From Globomyces pollinis-pini (Eukaryota > Chytridiomycota > Chytridiomycetes > Rhizophydiales > Globomycetaceae): 64,000 nucleotides of DNA. Within the stretch, counting starts at the first letter, position 1; each line of letters starts with the position of its first letter. Made by a program: the position numbers and the translations under genes. The notes beneath the pieces were generated by a model, which ran no database searches, had not been told where the DNA came from, and saw nothing but the letters and a program-made list of their open reading frames with translations. Where the stretch lies: assembly GCA_025399215.1 (NCBI GenBank), contig MU621111.1, positions 9,684 through 73,683 on the forward strand, read 5' to 3'. Shown piece by piece: positions 45,869 to 56,732 of the stretch.

Positions 45869-47237
45869 ATGTCGTTCGATTTCAACGCTTCCTTGTATGA
45901 TGATTTAGACCCTCCTTCCCCAAAGAAACAAAAGCAACAATTGGATACTGATCCGAAAAAATCACAGAATAGTCCCGTGAAAGTCACCAGTCACGATCAT
46001 ACCTTAAATCTTCTACCATCAACACAATATCCACCTTCCTCTAATCAATATCCTCCTGAAAACCAGTACCCTCCTTCAAATCAATATCCTACTGGAAACC
46101 AGTACCCTCCTCAGTCTTCCCAATATCCAAGTGTACCACAGCATCAATCTCAATCTTATTCTACCTCTCAGCAGCAAGGTCATAGTAATCAACAGGATCA
46201 ACCATCGCTTTCACATGTCACTGACCAACTAGCTTTAGGGTATTCAAATATTCCTGTAATATATTTCATCTTTGTAGTAAAATGTTTATCGGTGGTTTGA
46301 AATGGGAAACAACTCAAGAAAAATTAAAGGCCTATTTTGGTAAATTTGGCCATATTATCGAGTGTGTTATCATGACTGATAACTTCACTGGTCGTTCAAG
46401 AGGATTTGGATTCGTGACTTTTGAAGATCCTAAAGTGTTGGATAGAGTTCTCAAACAAGATCATACCATTGATGGCAAAATAGTACAGTTTCATTTTAAT
46501 TCAACTCTCTTAGGTTGATCCAAAACGTGCAGTTCCAAAAGATGAACAGGATAAAACAGAAAAAATATTCGTTGGAGGTATAAATTAGAAAGTAGTTTAT
46601 TTTTTTAAAAGGAATTCCTATGGATGTAACCAATGATGAATTTGGTGAATATTTTGAAAAGTATGGTGTCGTTTTGGATGCTTCATTAATGTTTGATAAA
46701 AATACTGGAAGGTATTATATTTGCTCTGCTGAATTTTTTCTAGATCCAGAGGTTTTGGTTTTATCACATTTGACGACTCGGAAGCAGTCAATATGGTCAT
46801 GGCAGCTCAAGCTGACAAAGAGTTACGAATGCATGGTAGAAGGGTATGTTTTCTTATAGTTTTACAAACCGCAATCAAAACCATACAATTATTTGGTGTT
46901 GCTCAACTTTTCCACCATCATTACTTTTAAGCCTATAAACTGGTACTAATTATGACAGATTGAGATTAAACAAGCGACCCCAAGATTGAGGCAAGGAGTC
47001 TCACAGGATGGTAATGGACCAAATAGACGGAAAACAAACAGATTTGAACCATATAAGAAACCACTAGGATTGCCAATTCATTCTGCTTATGGGGGACCAA
47101 CAATTGATAAATTAACCTATCAACGTTTGGGTCCACAAAATGGACAAACTATTGATAATCGATCATATGGTCGACATAGCAGTAGATCTTCTTCCCCAAC
47201 AAGGGACGAATATGTGGTGGAATTGACGAGAAAATAA
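45869..47237 (+). CDS. HRP1: Hrp1/Nab4-like RNA-binding protein with two RRMs
   Basis: A 3'-end processing and mRNP factor of the Hrp1/Musashi/DAZAP type. The N-terminus is disordered with a repeated NQYPP motif (about 46020-46140). RRM1 starts KMFIGGLKWETTQEK and contains RGFGFVTFEDP; the VDPKRAVP linker follows. RRM2 starts KIFVGGIPMDVTNDEF and ends RGFGFITFDDSEA. A Gly/Asn/Arg-rich tail has RPYGRHSSRSS-like words. Introns are 26-38 nt except one of 115 nt between HGRR and IEIKQATP, the longest single intron in the window. That intron could carry a regulatory element for autoregulation, but this is speculative. Confidence 0.9.
46020..46140 (+). repeat. NQYPP coding repeat
   Basis: Five consecutive near-copies of a short unit encode QYPPSSNQYPPENQYPPSN and similar words. 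They lie in the disordered N-terminus of the Hrp1-like protein and resemble the YPP-type repeats that recruit WW or UBA partners in other RNA-binding proteins. Confidence 0.8.
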
Positions 47238-47342
47238 AGATTTTGTATTTATCATCTTTGCTCACGAAAATTTCCATCATAAGTAATTGAAAAATGTGTA
47301 ATGAAATAAAATATCAAGTCTTAACGTATATTTTTTAATAAT

Positions 47343-48590
47343 TAATTGGGATCCAAATTCATGACAGATAATTCAGCCTTAAGATGTTTACACTTATTGA
47401 TCAAAACATCAATAGCTTCTTCAAAAAGAACGTTTGGAGATAACGCACAAGTGGATTCAATAGAAACTAAAAATGAATACAAATAAAATTACAAATAAAA
47501 TGATCCCGAACTCGAGTGAGTCGAACTTTATCTTGAAATTCTTTGTAACGCAAGCATTCTCTACTAGCAGTGTCTTTACGTGGATTTGCAACAACTGCTA
47601 CTTCCTCTTTTCCTTGCTTTTCCACTTCGATTGTACCTGGTGGGAAACACTTGGCAAATTTGTGGGCATCTGCTCCGGTAATTGGTTTCAGTATTTGTAT
47701 ATCTGGTAAAAGTCTGTATGAAGCAGTTCCTTAAAATTAGAGCACATAGAGTAAAATACCAACTGGAGACCATTTGGCATGCTCTTTACCAATTCCTTTA
47801 ATACAATGTATAACTGCATCGATTTCCTAAAAGTATAAGCTGAAGGTTGATAAATACTTGGCCAGGACGTAGTTTGGCGATCAAAATATCATCATATAAC
47901 GGTTTGATTGGCTTCTTTGCAAAACGCTCGGCTTGCTCTCCCTGAGGGACCCAAACCAATGAACTAGAGAATACTTATCTATTAGTCAAGATAAAATACC
48001 TGAGCTGTTACAATACATGGCTTTTGGGTCAACTTCTGTAATACTTGCAGCAGGATTGAATGTACATTTAGCTTGTAATGCAAAAACAATGGTGTCAATA
48101 TCCGTTGCAGTTTGACCATCTATGTTTAAAATATGAATGGATACCTCCATTGCGATAGACAAATTCTCTAGGATCGACATCAATTGGTATTAAACCCAAT
48201 CTTTGAGCAAGAATTTCATCCCCAAGAATACTTGAATTATTGTCGTAGTAAATAGTTTCAATCGCCATTGTCGGAATCTAATATAAATACAAGTTCAATA
48301 TTTTACTTCAGATATTAAAATCCGACGAAATGCGTTAGCAATAGAAGCATCCACTCCGATTAAATCAAATTGCATAGTATCCTTTTCTAAAGATCCAATA
48401 ACAACATCAAAATTCTAAACATCAAATTTTAAAAAAAATTGTACTTGTTGAAATGTATCCAAGTTCCAACTTAAATCTTCATTTGGGTACATGTGTGGAA
48501 AATCTGTGCTGGATACCTTCCATTAGGTCAATATCTTACATGAGAAACATGATCGTCATGTAATAATACTCTTGTTCTCATTAACGACAT
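47343..48590 (-). CDS. RPC40: RNA polymerases I and III subunit RPAC1 (Rpc40)
   Basis: A platform subunit shared by RNA polymerases I and III, related to bacterial alpha. The spliced N-terminus is [24 protein letters not shown]. The body contains [64 protein letters not shown] and ASYRLLPDI. The C-terminal dimerisation helices are IFSIEST...[10 protein letters not shown] with the ending NLDPN. The 23-nt intron after HVSHV is one of the shortest in the window (48517-48539). Several further introns of 25-30 nt are needed. Confidence 0.93.
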
Positions 48591-48881
48591 TGCCAGAAAA
48601 AAAAATAAAAAAAATGTTTAAACAACTTGGTTGAGATAGCGTCAAACGATCCTTACTCACTAGTATGATATCTAATAGGTGATTGAATTATTAGCATTTT
48701 AATAAACAGCAGTATTAATGGCATTTGCATGTGAATTTTTTTTAATGACTTTCCATCTGTCAATATTCTTTAGAATCTGATTTCAAATATATCTAGTTGA
48801 TAAATCAATAAAAATGGCAACAATTTCAACCTTTTTGTAGTTGGTTTTCACAGATGAATTGGAACTTAAAAATCTTCAAAA

Positions 48882-49555
48882 ATGAAACCAACGTTAGCAG
48901 GAACAATTGAATATCTTCACAAACATGCTGTGATTCCAGAGTCTCAAAAAGACTCTTCAGAAGCTAAATTTGTAGAGAGATTTAGAAATTATTCACTCTC
49001 GGAAAAAGACAGGTCAGTTATTGATGGATTCCCTAGAATATTATTACTATCCTGTAAGATATATTCACTAATTAGAAGCCGTTCTTGGAATTGTTGGAGG
49101 TGCATCAATTGTTGTGCCAGTGGGTAAGCGTTACAAATGGAGTTGGAAATTGCGACTTCCTGTAGCCTTTATGACTGGTTATGTTGGATTCGGTGTTGGT
49201 ACTGCTATAGGAGTACAAATGATTGGTCGGAGATTCTTTAAAACTGATTATATTTATACTATGAGGTATCAAATCAATCAACTAAACTTTATAGACAATA
49301 CAAATCTGAATATCCTAATTTATCATTCCAAAACTTTGATGAATGGTCCAAAGCGAATGAATGTAAGTAATGATAAAAGATTCATGTTTAGCGATGCTCA
49401 AAGATATGATGAAAAATGAATATCCTATTGGTGAACCGAAATTTGATTTCCCAGACTCAACCGATAAACCGATTCAAAACCATAGTAATGTATCGGTGGT
49501 GCGAATGAATCAATATGGTGATCCAATTGATGTGGACACCAACGAGTTTAAATAG
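48882..49555 (+). CDS. Small two-span membrane protein, family member 2
   Basis: Member of the three-protein family described at 23295-23633 and 53005-53674. The N-terminus FVERFRNYSLSEKD aligns with FIEEFSHFSPSRKD of the third member. Then SVIDGFPRILLLSSVLGIVG forms the first span (a 25-nt intron lies before SVLG), RYKWSWKLRLP the basic turn, and VAFMTGYVGFGVGTAIGVQM the second span. A charged, Asn-rich tail with NEYPIGEPKFDFPDS follows through two 27-29-nt introns. No family of known function is recognised; mitochondrial or ER inner-membrane location is a guess. Confidence 0.7.
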
Positions 49556-49556
49556 T

Positions 49557-49778
49557 TTAGTAATAGATTGTGGGTTTATCATTCAGTTTAATGATCAAAA
49601 TTTGAGTGCTTTTCATCAGTGTGCTATTGTCCATAACTTCTACATGCAGCATTTTTATTCCATGTGTGAGCATTGACGTACTCATATGGTGAACAAGGAC
49701 ATTGTATGTTTCTTCCCCACGATTGACGTTTATTTTGTGAAAGGGCATGAGCTCGATGTTATTGGAGAGCCATATCAT
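49557..49778 (-). CDS. Possible small protein (74 residues)
   Basis: A minus-strand frame beginning MIWLSNNIELMPFHKI and ending LNDKPTIYY. The amino-acid composition (mixed beta-type strands such as TYNVLVHHMS and MLHVEVMDN) looks protein-like rather than random, and the frame stays open upstream of the ATG. I could not join it to the following gene with any canonical intron. It may be a terminal exon of an unresolved gene. Confidence 0.35.
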   Translation of the reverse strand: MIWLSNNIELMPFHKINVNRGEETYNVLVHHMSTSMLTHGIKMLHVEVMDNSTLMKSTQILIIKLNDKPTIYY

Positions 49779-49864
49779 GCTTTTAGACCAGGTCGCGAAA
49801 GTTTTTGAGGCGGTTTCGCGATATGATCAAGATTCAAAAATATGTAAAGAAGCAATGGTTATAT

Positions 49865-50514
49865 TCAATTTATATGGACACTAATTTTGGCACATCTTAA
49901 TAAATGCACTAAAATACTCTGGATTAAATGCAGTCTATCGTTTAGTTGACTGAATTCAATTACATTTAATTTTTCTGATTCATTCTGCAAGCATTCATTT
50001 AACCTAGCATCAAACTCCGTTTTCTTTTGTGTATATTGGGACTCTTGTTCCAATTCTAATGTTAGTTTAACAATGAGAATACCCAATTGCGCGATATCAG
50101 CCAACCAGCTATTCCACAACCTAGTCACCGATTCCAGTAGCTTTTGGTTTTCATAGCTTGTTTTTAAACATTGCTGGTGATTTGCTTTTATTTTAGTTAT
50201 TAAAGGTAGTTCATCTACGGTAAGTTGATGGTGATACCTTGAACGTTGAATGAATCAAACAAAGAAGCCTCTGGAATCATACCATCCAGATAATGTTTAT
50301 GCTTTTCAATTGATTGAGTGAAAACTTTGGACCATTTGGTTAATTGACTCTTTGAATCATCAGTTTTAGGAGGTTTGGATTTCTCTTTCTTTAGCTTATT
50401 GATTAACTGCCATAATTCTTCAGAGTCACTTTCAATGAGTGTTTTATCCACATCCAGTTCTCGTTTATTCGAACGCTTGGATTTAACTTTTCCCATCAAA
50501 GTTTTTAAGCTCAC
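49865..50514 (-). CDS. Unrecognised helical protein
   Basis: Two exons are joined by a 23-nt intron (50215-50237; GTATC...TAG), one of the two shortest in the window. The protein of about 205 residues starts MSLKTLMGKVKSKRSNKREL with a basic patch, continues with an acidic Ser/Glu segment (ESDSEELWQLINKLKKEK), then a long helical part with Leu-rich heptads (LVKLTLELEQESQYTQKK and LNDRLHLIQSILVHLL). This pattern could be a coiled-coil or BAR-like scaffold, but no domain is recognised. It lies convergent to nothing and divergent from the carboxypeptidase. Confidence 0.6.
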
Positions 50515-50741
50515 AAAATACTAAATGAACCAACTCCATCACTTTGAATACTAGTAATTGAGTTTTTTTTTTCGATGATGAGATCCAATGAAAATTGATT
50601 CAGGAAAGTGTCTGTGTATATACACATGAGAGCCCGAGTAAATACAAATTATAGCTTATAAGCATATGGAAAGGGTAGTAATCGGACCATTTACATGCGC
50701 TAAGAAGTGTGCTTCTCATTACGTTGAACTGTCAAGGTTTA

Positions 50742-50750
50742 GTATAAAAC
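50742..50750 (+). promoter_or_regulatory. TATA box of the carboxypeptidase gene
   Basis: GTATAAAAC about 45 bases upstream of the ATG at 50790, at a typical TATA distance. The same gene uses C- and G-ending codons more than its neighbours, consistent with strong expression. Confidence 0.6.
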
Positions 50751-50789
50751 CAAGGGTGAATTCACGTTAATGATTATCAGATACAAAGA

Positions 50790-52084
50790 ATGCACGTCTT
50801 AAAGTCCATTTCTCTCGCTGCTTGCTTCCTTCCTTCTCTTCTCGCTGCACCAAAGAAAGGCATTTACGAAGGTGATAAAGTCTACCAACTTGAAGTTGCC
50901 AATGAAACCGAAAAGAAGCTTATCACTGATTTGGTCAATGTAAATTTACAATTTCACTAACATATTAGGATCATTCGTTAAAACTTGATCCTTGGACAGA
51001 TGTTGTTGTTGGACCAGTTCATTTGCATGTTCCTGCCAAGGTTGATAAGAAAGTCATGGCCAAACTGGCTGCTGTTAAGAAATCCATCTATGTCGAAAAT
51101 CTTCAAAAAGTTGTTGACGAGGAAACAGCACATACACTTGCTCATCAAGAACAGTTTAAATCACTCAGCATGGATCAAAGAGCTGATACTATTTTCACCG
51201 CATATCAAGATGCTGACACTTATTTGAACTTTTTGTTGTCTAAACCTGGTGCTCAAGAAATTTCATTGGGCAAAACTTATGAAGGTAGAAGTATTCGTGG
51301 TGTGAAATTTGGAACTGGTGCTAAACAAATCTTCCTTAATGGAGGAATTCATGCTCGTGAGTGGGTCACCCCCGCAGCAGCTACCTACATTGCCAACTAT
51401 TTACTTGGTACTGAAGCTGAAGCTGTCAGTTTACGTGAAAAGTTTACTTTCCACATTGTTCCAAATTTAAATCCAGATGGATATGCTTATACCAGAAAAT
51501 CTGGTGGTGAAAGAATGTGGAGAAAGAACCGTGAACCTAACCAAGGAAGTTCTTGTATTGGAACTGATCCAAATCGAAACTTAGACTCTGACTGGGGTGA
51601 TACTAATGGTGCTAGCTCCAGTCCTTGTGCTGATGACTATTTCGGTCCGTCTGCTATGAGCTCAGCAGAAGCAAAAGCTTTAGGAAATTACCTCAAAAGC
51701 TTAAAGGACGTGGTCAGTTATGTCGATGTACACTCCTACTCCCAATTATGGATGTTCCCATTAGGATACAAATGTGGTGTGAAAGTTCCAGACTACGCAG
51801 ATTTGGCACAAGCTACCAAACTAGCCGTTGCTGCTCTTAAGGGTGTCAACAATTTGGACTTCAAAAACGGTCCAATCTGTGACACTATCTATCAAGCTAC
51901 TGGAACTACTGCTGATTACACTTATGATAAATTAAAAATCAAGTACTCTTTTGCACTTGAATTACGTCCTAAACAATCATTTGGAACAAATGGATTTGCA
52001 CTTCCACCAAGCCAAATTGTAGCTGCAAGTGAAGAAACTCTTCGTGGACTTGTTGCTGCCTGGAATTATGCATACACTCATTAG
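50790..52084 (+). CDS. Secreted metallocarboxypeptidase A (family M14)
   Basis: Removes C-terminal residues from peptides outside the cell. The chain starts with a signal peptide (MHVLKSISLAACFLPSLLAA). A propeptide follows (about residues 20-105, ending near the VDEETAHTL region), then the catalytic domain. Zinc ligands are in GIHAREW (His, Glu) and VDVHSYSQ (His); substrate-binding Arg-Asn is in GTDPNRNLD; the catalytic Glu is in FALELRP. Two cysteines of the C-terminal half match those of pancreatic carboxypeptidases. A single 29-nt intron is near the start. A TATA box and more G/C-ending codons than neighbouring genes suggest high expression. Confidence 0.96.
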
Positions 52085-52395
52085 AAGTTGTATAATAAAA
52101 CAATTCTTTACATGATTTTTGTCTATTTTTATCATTTTGATAGATCCCAACAAGTAAGATCTGATGAATTGAATCCATTCTTAATTTTTGTGTGAATCAG
52201 TATGTCCCATATACCTCAATTTTATCAATCAAATTATGCGTTATCGTGTTCTTTGACAGATAGTAAAAAGTCCAGAATAAATGCCAGAATCACCATACGG
52301 TAGTATAAACCCTACCTAACAGTAACAAATACTGCTCACTAAAATGCAAACTGTTGTTCAACTGTTTCACGTGATTTAGATGAAGGGAGAGAAAA
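52085..52395. other. Intergenic, nothing recognised
   Basis: About 310 bases between the carboxypeptidase and a convergent small gene. It holds only the AT-rich 3' region of the carboxypeptidase with an AATAAA-like TAATAAAAC word, and no conserved frame or repeat. Confidence 0.5.
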
Positions 52396-52638
52396 TTAGA
52401 TAAGCTTTTCCGCACGGAACCATTTAATACCGCTTCTCAATAATACAACGATCTGAACTTACGAATAACGACTTGGATGCCATAACCGATAGGAGGAGCG
52501 GTAAGTAGCATCAGTAATACAAATGCGGTTGCAAGTCAAAAGGATAGCCATATCATAAGATAACGGTAGAGCGGTAAGTGAACCACGTTTATCAATGATT
52601 AAATTCGAGCGTGTAATAACTAAATTTTGATAAGTCAT
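52396..52638 (-). CDS. Small unrecognised protein (about 70 residues)
   Basis: Two exons joined by a 27-nt intron (GTAAG...GAG) give MTYQNLVITRSNLIIDKRGS... through ALPLSYDMAILLTCNR to a Trp/Arg-rich end (SSGIKWFRAEKLI). The regular strands and conserved-looking LIIDKRGSLTALPLSYD suggest a compact folded protein. I do not recognise the family. The start ATG is chosen within the open frame; a longer N-terminus through another exon is possible. It is divergently placed to the gene at 52679. Confidence 0.5.
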
Positions 52639-52678
52639 ATAAATTGATTCCAACAATCGTGAAAATCATTGCACAACC

Positions 52679-52927
52679 ATGTATATCAAATATGCATTGA
52701 AACTTGCAACGAAGCTAACAGCAAAGCAAATGGCTAAATTGATGTTGGAATATGATGAAATACTTACAAATCCCATACCTGAACACTTGGCATTTTGGAA
52801 ACACACCGAGTCAGGGCATCTTGAGCATAACCAAGTTCTGAACAAAATAAATGTGAATAAAAATTTGGCATGGAAATCTGTGTTGGTAAGAGATGAAAGT
52901 AGGTATTCTTTAAATAAACATTTGTAA
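52679..52927 (+). CDS. Small unrecognised protein (about 80 residues)
   Basis: Starts MYIKYALKLATKLTAKQMAK, an amphipathic, Lys/Ala-rich N-terminus that could be a mitochondrial leader, followed by helix-forming LMLEYDEIL, then charged and His-rich words (FWKHTESGHLEHNQ). The frame ends at 52927. If an intron at 52911 is used (GTATTC...TTTAG) the last residues would be DESRFQ instead. No family is recognised. The gene is close to and divergent from the one at 52396-52638, so the two may share a promoter. Confidence 0.5.
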   Translation: MYIKYALKLATKLTAKQMAKLMLEYDEILTNPIPEHLAFWKHTESGHLEHNQVLNKINVNKNLAWKSVLVRDESRYSLNKHL

Positions 52928-53004
52928 AATTTTGACACAATCGTTTAGATTTCAATAAATTCTTAAAGATATTTATTTATAGATATTCTAAAAAGTCAGT
53001 TGGA

Positions 53005-53674
53005 CTAAATGATTACGTCTTCTAAGCGTGTCATGTCCACTACTGTGATTCGTGGAGACTCGTCATCATCTTCAAATTCCAAATTCACGTATGTACGAGT
53101 TGGTCGCATAGTATCCCAATCGTCATCATAAAATTTAGTTTTGTGATGACGACTAAATTGCCAACCTTGGCTGTTGCAGAATTGTGATACAGGGCCTAAT
53201 TGTTAGTGTATACATGAACTTGCCTTCATTTACATCAAGAAATGAGTCGAATTGTTCATCAGATATTCTGATGACAAAATTTGAATTGTATGATTTTTCG
53301 GTATGACGCCAATTATTAAAAGTTTGTCCCCAACCACTGTTTTTCAGTAAGGCTCTGGATGCAAATAAACCACCAGTTAAACCAAATGGTAATCCAATTG
53401 TAGCAAAGGTGGTGGTAAAGAATGTTTTTCCAAACCAACGGAATTTGAGAAATTTAGCAGTTCGTAATCCCATAAAAGCTCCAGTGGTGACTCCTATGAA
53501 AGTAGAAGCAATTGTAATTGGTTTTAAGCTGTTGATAATATTTATATCTTTTCTTGATGGTGAGAAATGACTAAATTCCTCTATAAATCTACCTGAAGGA
53601 GTATCTTTTAATTCTTGAGGAGTTTGTAAGGATTGAGTTAAACGGGCGAATGCGAAACCAAATGATTCTTTCAT
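53005..53674 (-). CDS. Small two-span membrane protein, family member 3
   Basis: Third member of the family with 23295-23633 and 48882-49555. Exon 1 starts MKESFGFAFARLTQSLQTPQ, has FIEEFSHFSPSRKD in line with member 2, the first span PITIASTFIGVTTGAFMG, the turn RTAKFLKFRWFGK and the second span TTTFATIGLPFGLTGGLFAS. The second exon is reached through a 28-nt intron that starts with GC rather than GT (GCAAG...TAG). It adds an acidic C-terminal tail (YDDDWDTMRPTRTYVN, then EFEDDDESP and DMTRLEDVII). The acidic tail may face a matrix or cytosolic partner. Confidence 0.7.
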
Positions 53675-53820
53675 ATTGTATTTAATTTGTAAAGTATGAG
53701 GTTTTATGGTGAAGTTTCAATTCGAATCCAAATTGCTTTTTCATCCTTTTTGTGTTCAATCCTCAAAAAGCGTAGGAACGAAATCTGATCTTGGCAAAAA
53801 AGACTTGAATAATTAGAGGA

Positions 53821-54725
53821 ATGATGATGGATTTGAGTAGAAAGTTAATACTAATCAAAATTGGAGGAGCTGCGATTACAAACAAATCAGAGTTTGAAAC
53901 ACTTCAACTGGAATCTATCACAAGAATTGGAACCCTACTTAAAAAGCTTATCGATGCTAATATGTATGATTTGATCTTGGTACATGGTGCAGGAAGTTTT
54001 GGTCATTTTCAAGTACATTCTGATATTTTTAATGAAAGGCTAAAAAATATCAAATAAATAATGGGAAAGGATTTCCAAATCTTCCGGATCCTGTACTTGA
54101 ACAGAATTATAGGATGGGATTGGCATCAACCAGGCAAAGTGTTTCCAAACTAAGTAACGTGATTCTCGATTCGTTTATCCAGTTTGGAATACCAGTTATA
54201 ACTGTATCAACGAATTGTCAATCATCAACTGAAAGTATGTTGGATCAAGTTGATGTGGCCTTGCGGTCAGGTTACATTCCAGTGGTCCATGGAGATGCTG
54301 TATTGACTGATGTTACTGGTAGAGGTACCATCTTATCTGGAGATACAATTACAATTGATTTGGTGGAGAAATATCAATTACGTGTATCTCATGTTATTTT
54401 TTTCACTGGTATATCGTCAGTTTACGGTGTTCAAAAGCCATCGTCAATTCCTACCTACCTTTCAACCATCCACATTGATGAAGACGGCGGCTTGCATGAT
54501 ACCGATATAGTTCCTTTGCCAAGTGCACAAGGTATGGAAAAAAGTGTAGATACTACTGGTGGGATAGTTGGCAAACTTGCCGTTGCTGGTAAAATAGTTT
54601 CCAGATACCATAAACCAGTATTCATCCTTGGAATATCTAAAGAGGAAACCGATAGTGTCTATTTAGATGTCCTCATTAATCAAATCCCCAAAATTGGTAC
54701 TTGTCTGTTACCTATAAACCAATGA
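53821..54725 (+). CDS. IPK: Isopentenyl phosphate kinase
   Basis: Phosphorylates isopentenyl phosphate to isopentenyl diphosphate with ATP, the last step of the alternative mevalonate route or a salvage step for isoprenoid building blocks. It belongs to the amino-acid kinase fold: the N-terminal phosphate-binding KLILIKIGGAAIT, the glycine-rich VHGAGSFGHFQAKKY (across a 26-nt intron), PVVHGDAVL, ILSGDTITIDLVEKY, FFTGISSVYG with a Gly-Thr-type loop, and the VDTTGGIVGKLAVAGKI nucleotide-binding segment. The starting ATGATGATG offers three possible starts. Such kinases are patchily spread in fungi. Confidence 0.9.
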
Positions 54726-54779
54726 GTATACAATATGTACGAGTGACCAATATATTTTACAATTTCAATTAAATATGAA

Positions 54780-56495
54780 CTATTTTTTTTCTAAAATTGA
54801 ACTAGCTCTAGAGCTAGCACGCTGAAGTGTATCGTTCGCCAACTCCCACGTCTTTAATGGGGTTTCATTATTGCTCTTGCTGGATGTTGGATTAGCATCT
54901 GATGTCACTTTATCTTCAGACCAAGCAACTTTTGCGGGGAGTAATGGATAATGTCGTTTTTCTCTATACGACAATGCTTCCGTATCAGTCACTCCTGCAG
55001 CCTTTTCTTTCAGCGAATGATAAATTGATTGAACTTTTGGATAGTCTACTGGTTGTCGTATGAAGTTGTTCTCTATAGTCTCTTTACCCTGAAACTTCAT
55101 TTTTTTATGTTTCTTTCCACATCGTCCCATTTGAGATTCTTGATATCTCTGGCTATCGACTCGCAAATCCAAAGATGATAATCCAGCAGCCGTGTTTGGG
55201 AATAAATTCTCCTTTTTGTCCAATTTGTTTTGATAGGACATTAAACCAACATCCAACGTTTGGTTAGCAAGTTGTTCCTTAAGTTTATCAAGTGGTTGAT
55301 TCCAATTGATAAATTGTCGTTTATACTCAGTCTTGTAAGAAAGTTGTATTTGCTTTACCAAATCTTTGGCACTCAAGTACTGTTTTAAAACGGCGGATGG
55401 ATTAGGTAATGGTGGAGGAGGTTGGTATGGTAATGTTTTTTTGATTTCATTTTCTTTAAATTCTTTCATACGCGATTCGTGTTCTTTGGTATTTTGGTAA
55501 ATCTGAATCAAATCAATATAAAATATATGATACCTGGTCAGTAGGTGCTTTCATGTTGAATGATTTCATCATATTTTCGTGATTGACTGGGTCGGTATTT
55601 CCAATTCCGAAGCTTCCCATCAAAGGTTTCTTTGTATATTTTTTATCCGGTTCATTATTCTTGGTTGACTGAAAGTGGATAAAAGGATCACTATTTGACT
55701 GCTTGTTTGAGCTTTTGGTGTTCTCTGATTTTTTCTCTGTGTGTATATTAGAAGCTTTCTGCTCAATTGTTGCTTTCTTCTCTTTATTGATGCCTGACTT
55801 GTTTATGGCATTGGAAATCGTTTCAGTTGAATTCGAATGATCTACTTGGCCCTTCATTGATTGACCAAGATTTTCTGACATGGGTTGTGCAATAGGTACA
55901 GGTTTGGGTTGTGATTTAACATTACTCTGGGTACTCTTTGTTGGCGATGTTGACCGGGTTGGACTAATCGAGATTGATTTTGTTGGACTCTTTGATCTTT
56001 CTCTTTCTAGTTTTTGATCCTCTGTTACACTTTCTTTAAGAGTTTTAGTTGGTGAAGTTTGAAGTGTTTTAGTAGGTGAAGTGGTAATATCCAGACTTTT
56101 GTTGGATGTATCAATGGGAGCAGACCATTCTACCTTTTTTATTAGTCCATTTCCAGTCTATGATGATCAATGATTGTATATTACCTGAGCTTCATTCGTT
56201 GTCTGTTTGATGATCGTTTGTATTTCTTCATCCTTTACTTTTGAGGGTGATTTCAATGAGAACTGTGACTATAACAAGTATTAAAAGTAATATAATCAAC
56301 CATATATTCAGTTTCCCCAGTAGAAATTCCAGTATTATCTTGATGTAAATGGTCAATAGTTAAGGGAAGGGTATCTGGGTGTAATGGAGGACATGCTTTC
56401 CAAGTAAATTGATTCTAGAAGAAATGAATAAATCTACCAGTTACAGTGTATTCACTTTGAAAAGGAAATTGCGAAGTAATCACGGTGTTTGTCAT
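54780..56495 (-). CDS. MDM1-like microtubule-binding protein with SEYxxxF repeats
   Basis: Contains three S/T-E-Y-x-x-x-F motifs, the repeat of MDM1 and related microtubule proteins: SEYTNQFTWK near the N-terminus, TEYMSQFSLKSP, and TEYKRQFINW after a long disordered region. Between them lie repeated SPTK, SPTRST and TSPTKT words, typical of proline-directed phosphosites, and Lys/Ser-rich linkers. The C-terminus (YPLLPAKVAWSEDK, then an ending RASSRASSILEKK) is basic. Animal MDM1 sits on centrioles and binds microtubules; the same role at a basal body is inferred. Introns of 26-32 nt join five exons. A SAXO-type alternative is possible. Confidence 0.72.
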
Positions 56496-56704
56496 GTTTA
56501 AGGAAGAATTTCGTGTTTGTTTTCGAATGAAAGAATACAATGAAATGAAAAATACAATCCAAAAATGTTTCTTTTTCTAGTTGATGGGTCCAAACTGTCT
56601 ACTGTTTGCATGGAACAGAAACAACTAATTGGATTAGATTTCAATATACTATGATGATGCTGTTAGATTTCATTATACTCAGATGGTGCTTTTAACCAAC
56701 TATT

Positions 56705-56732
56705 CAACATCACCTTAGGAATGGTGATGTTG
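56705..56732. repeat. Perfect 10-bp inverted repeat with 8-base loop
   Basis: CAACATCACC (56705-56714) and GGTGATGTTG (56723-56732) are exact complements around TTAGGAAT. This would form a stable RNA or DNA hairpin. It lies in a non-coding interval; no T run follows that would suggest an RNA polymerase III terminator. Confidence 0.6.
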
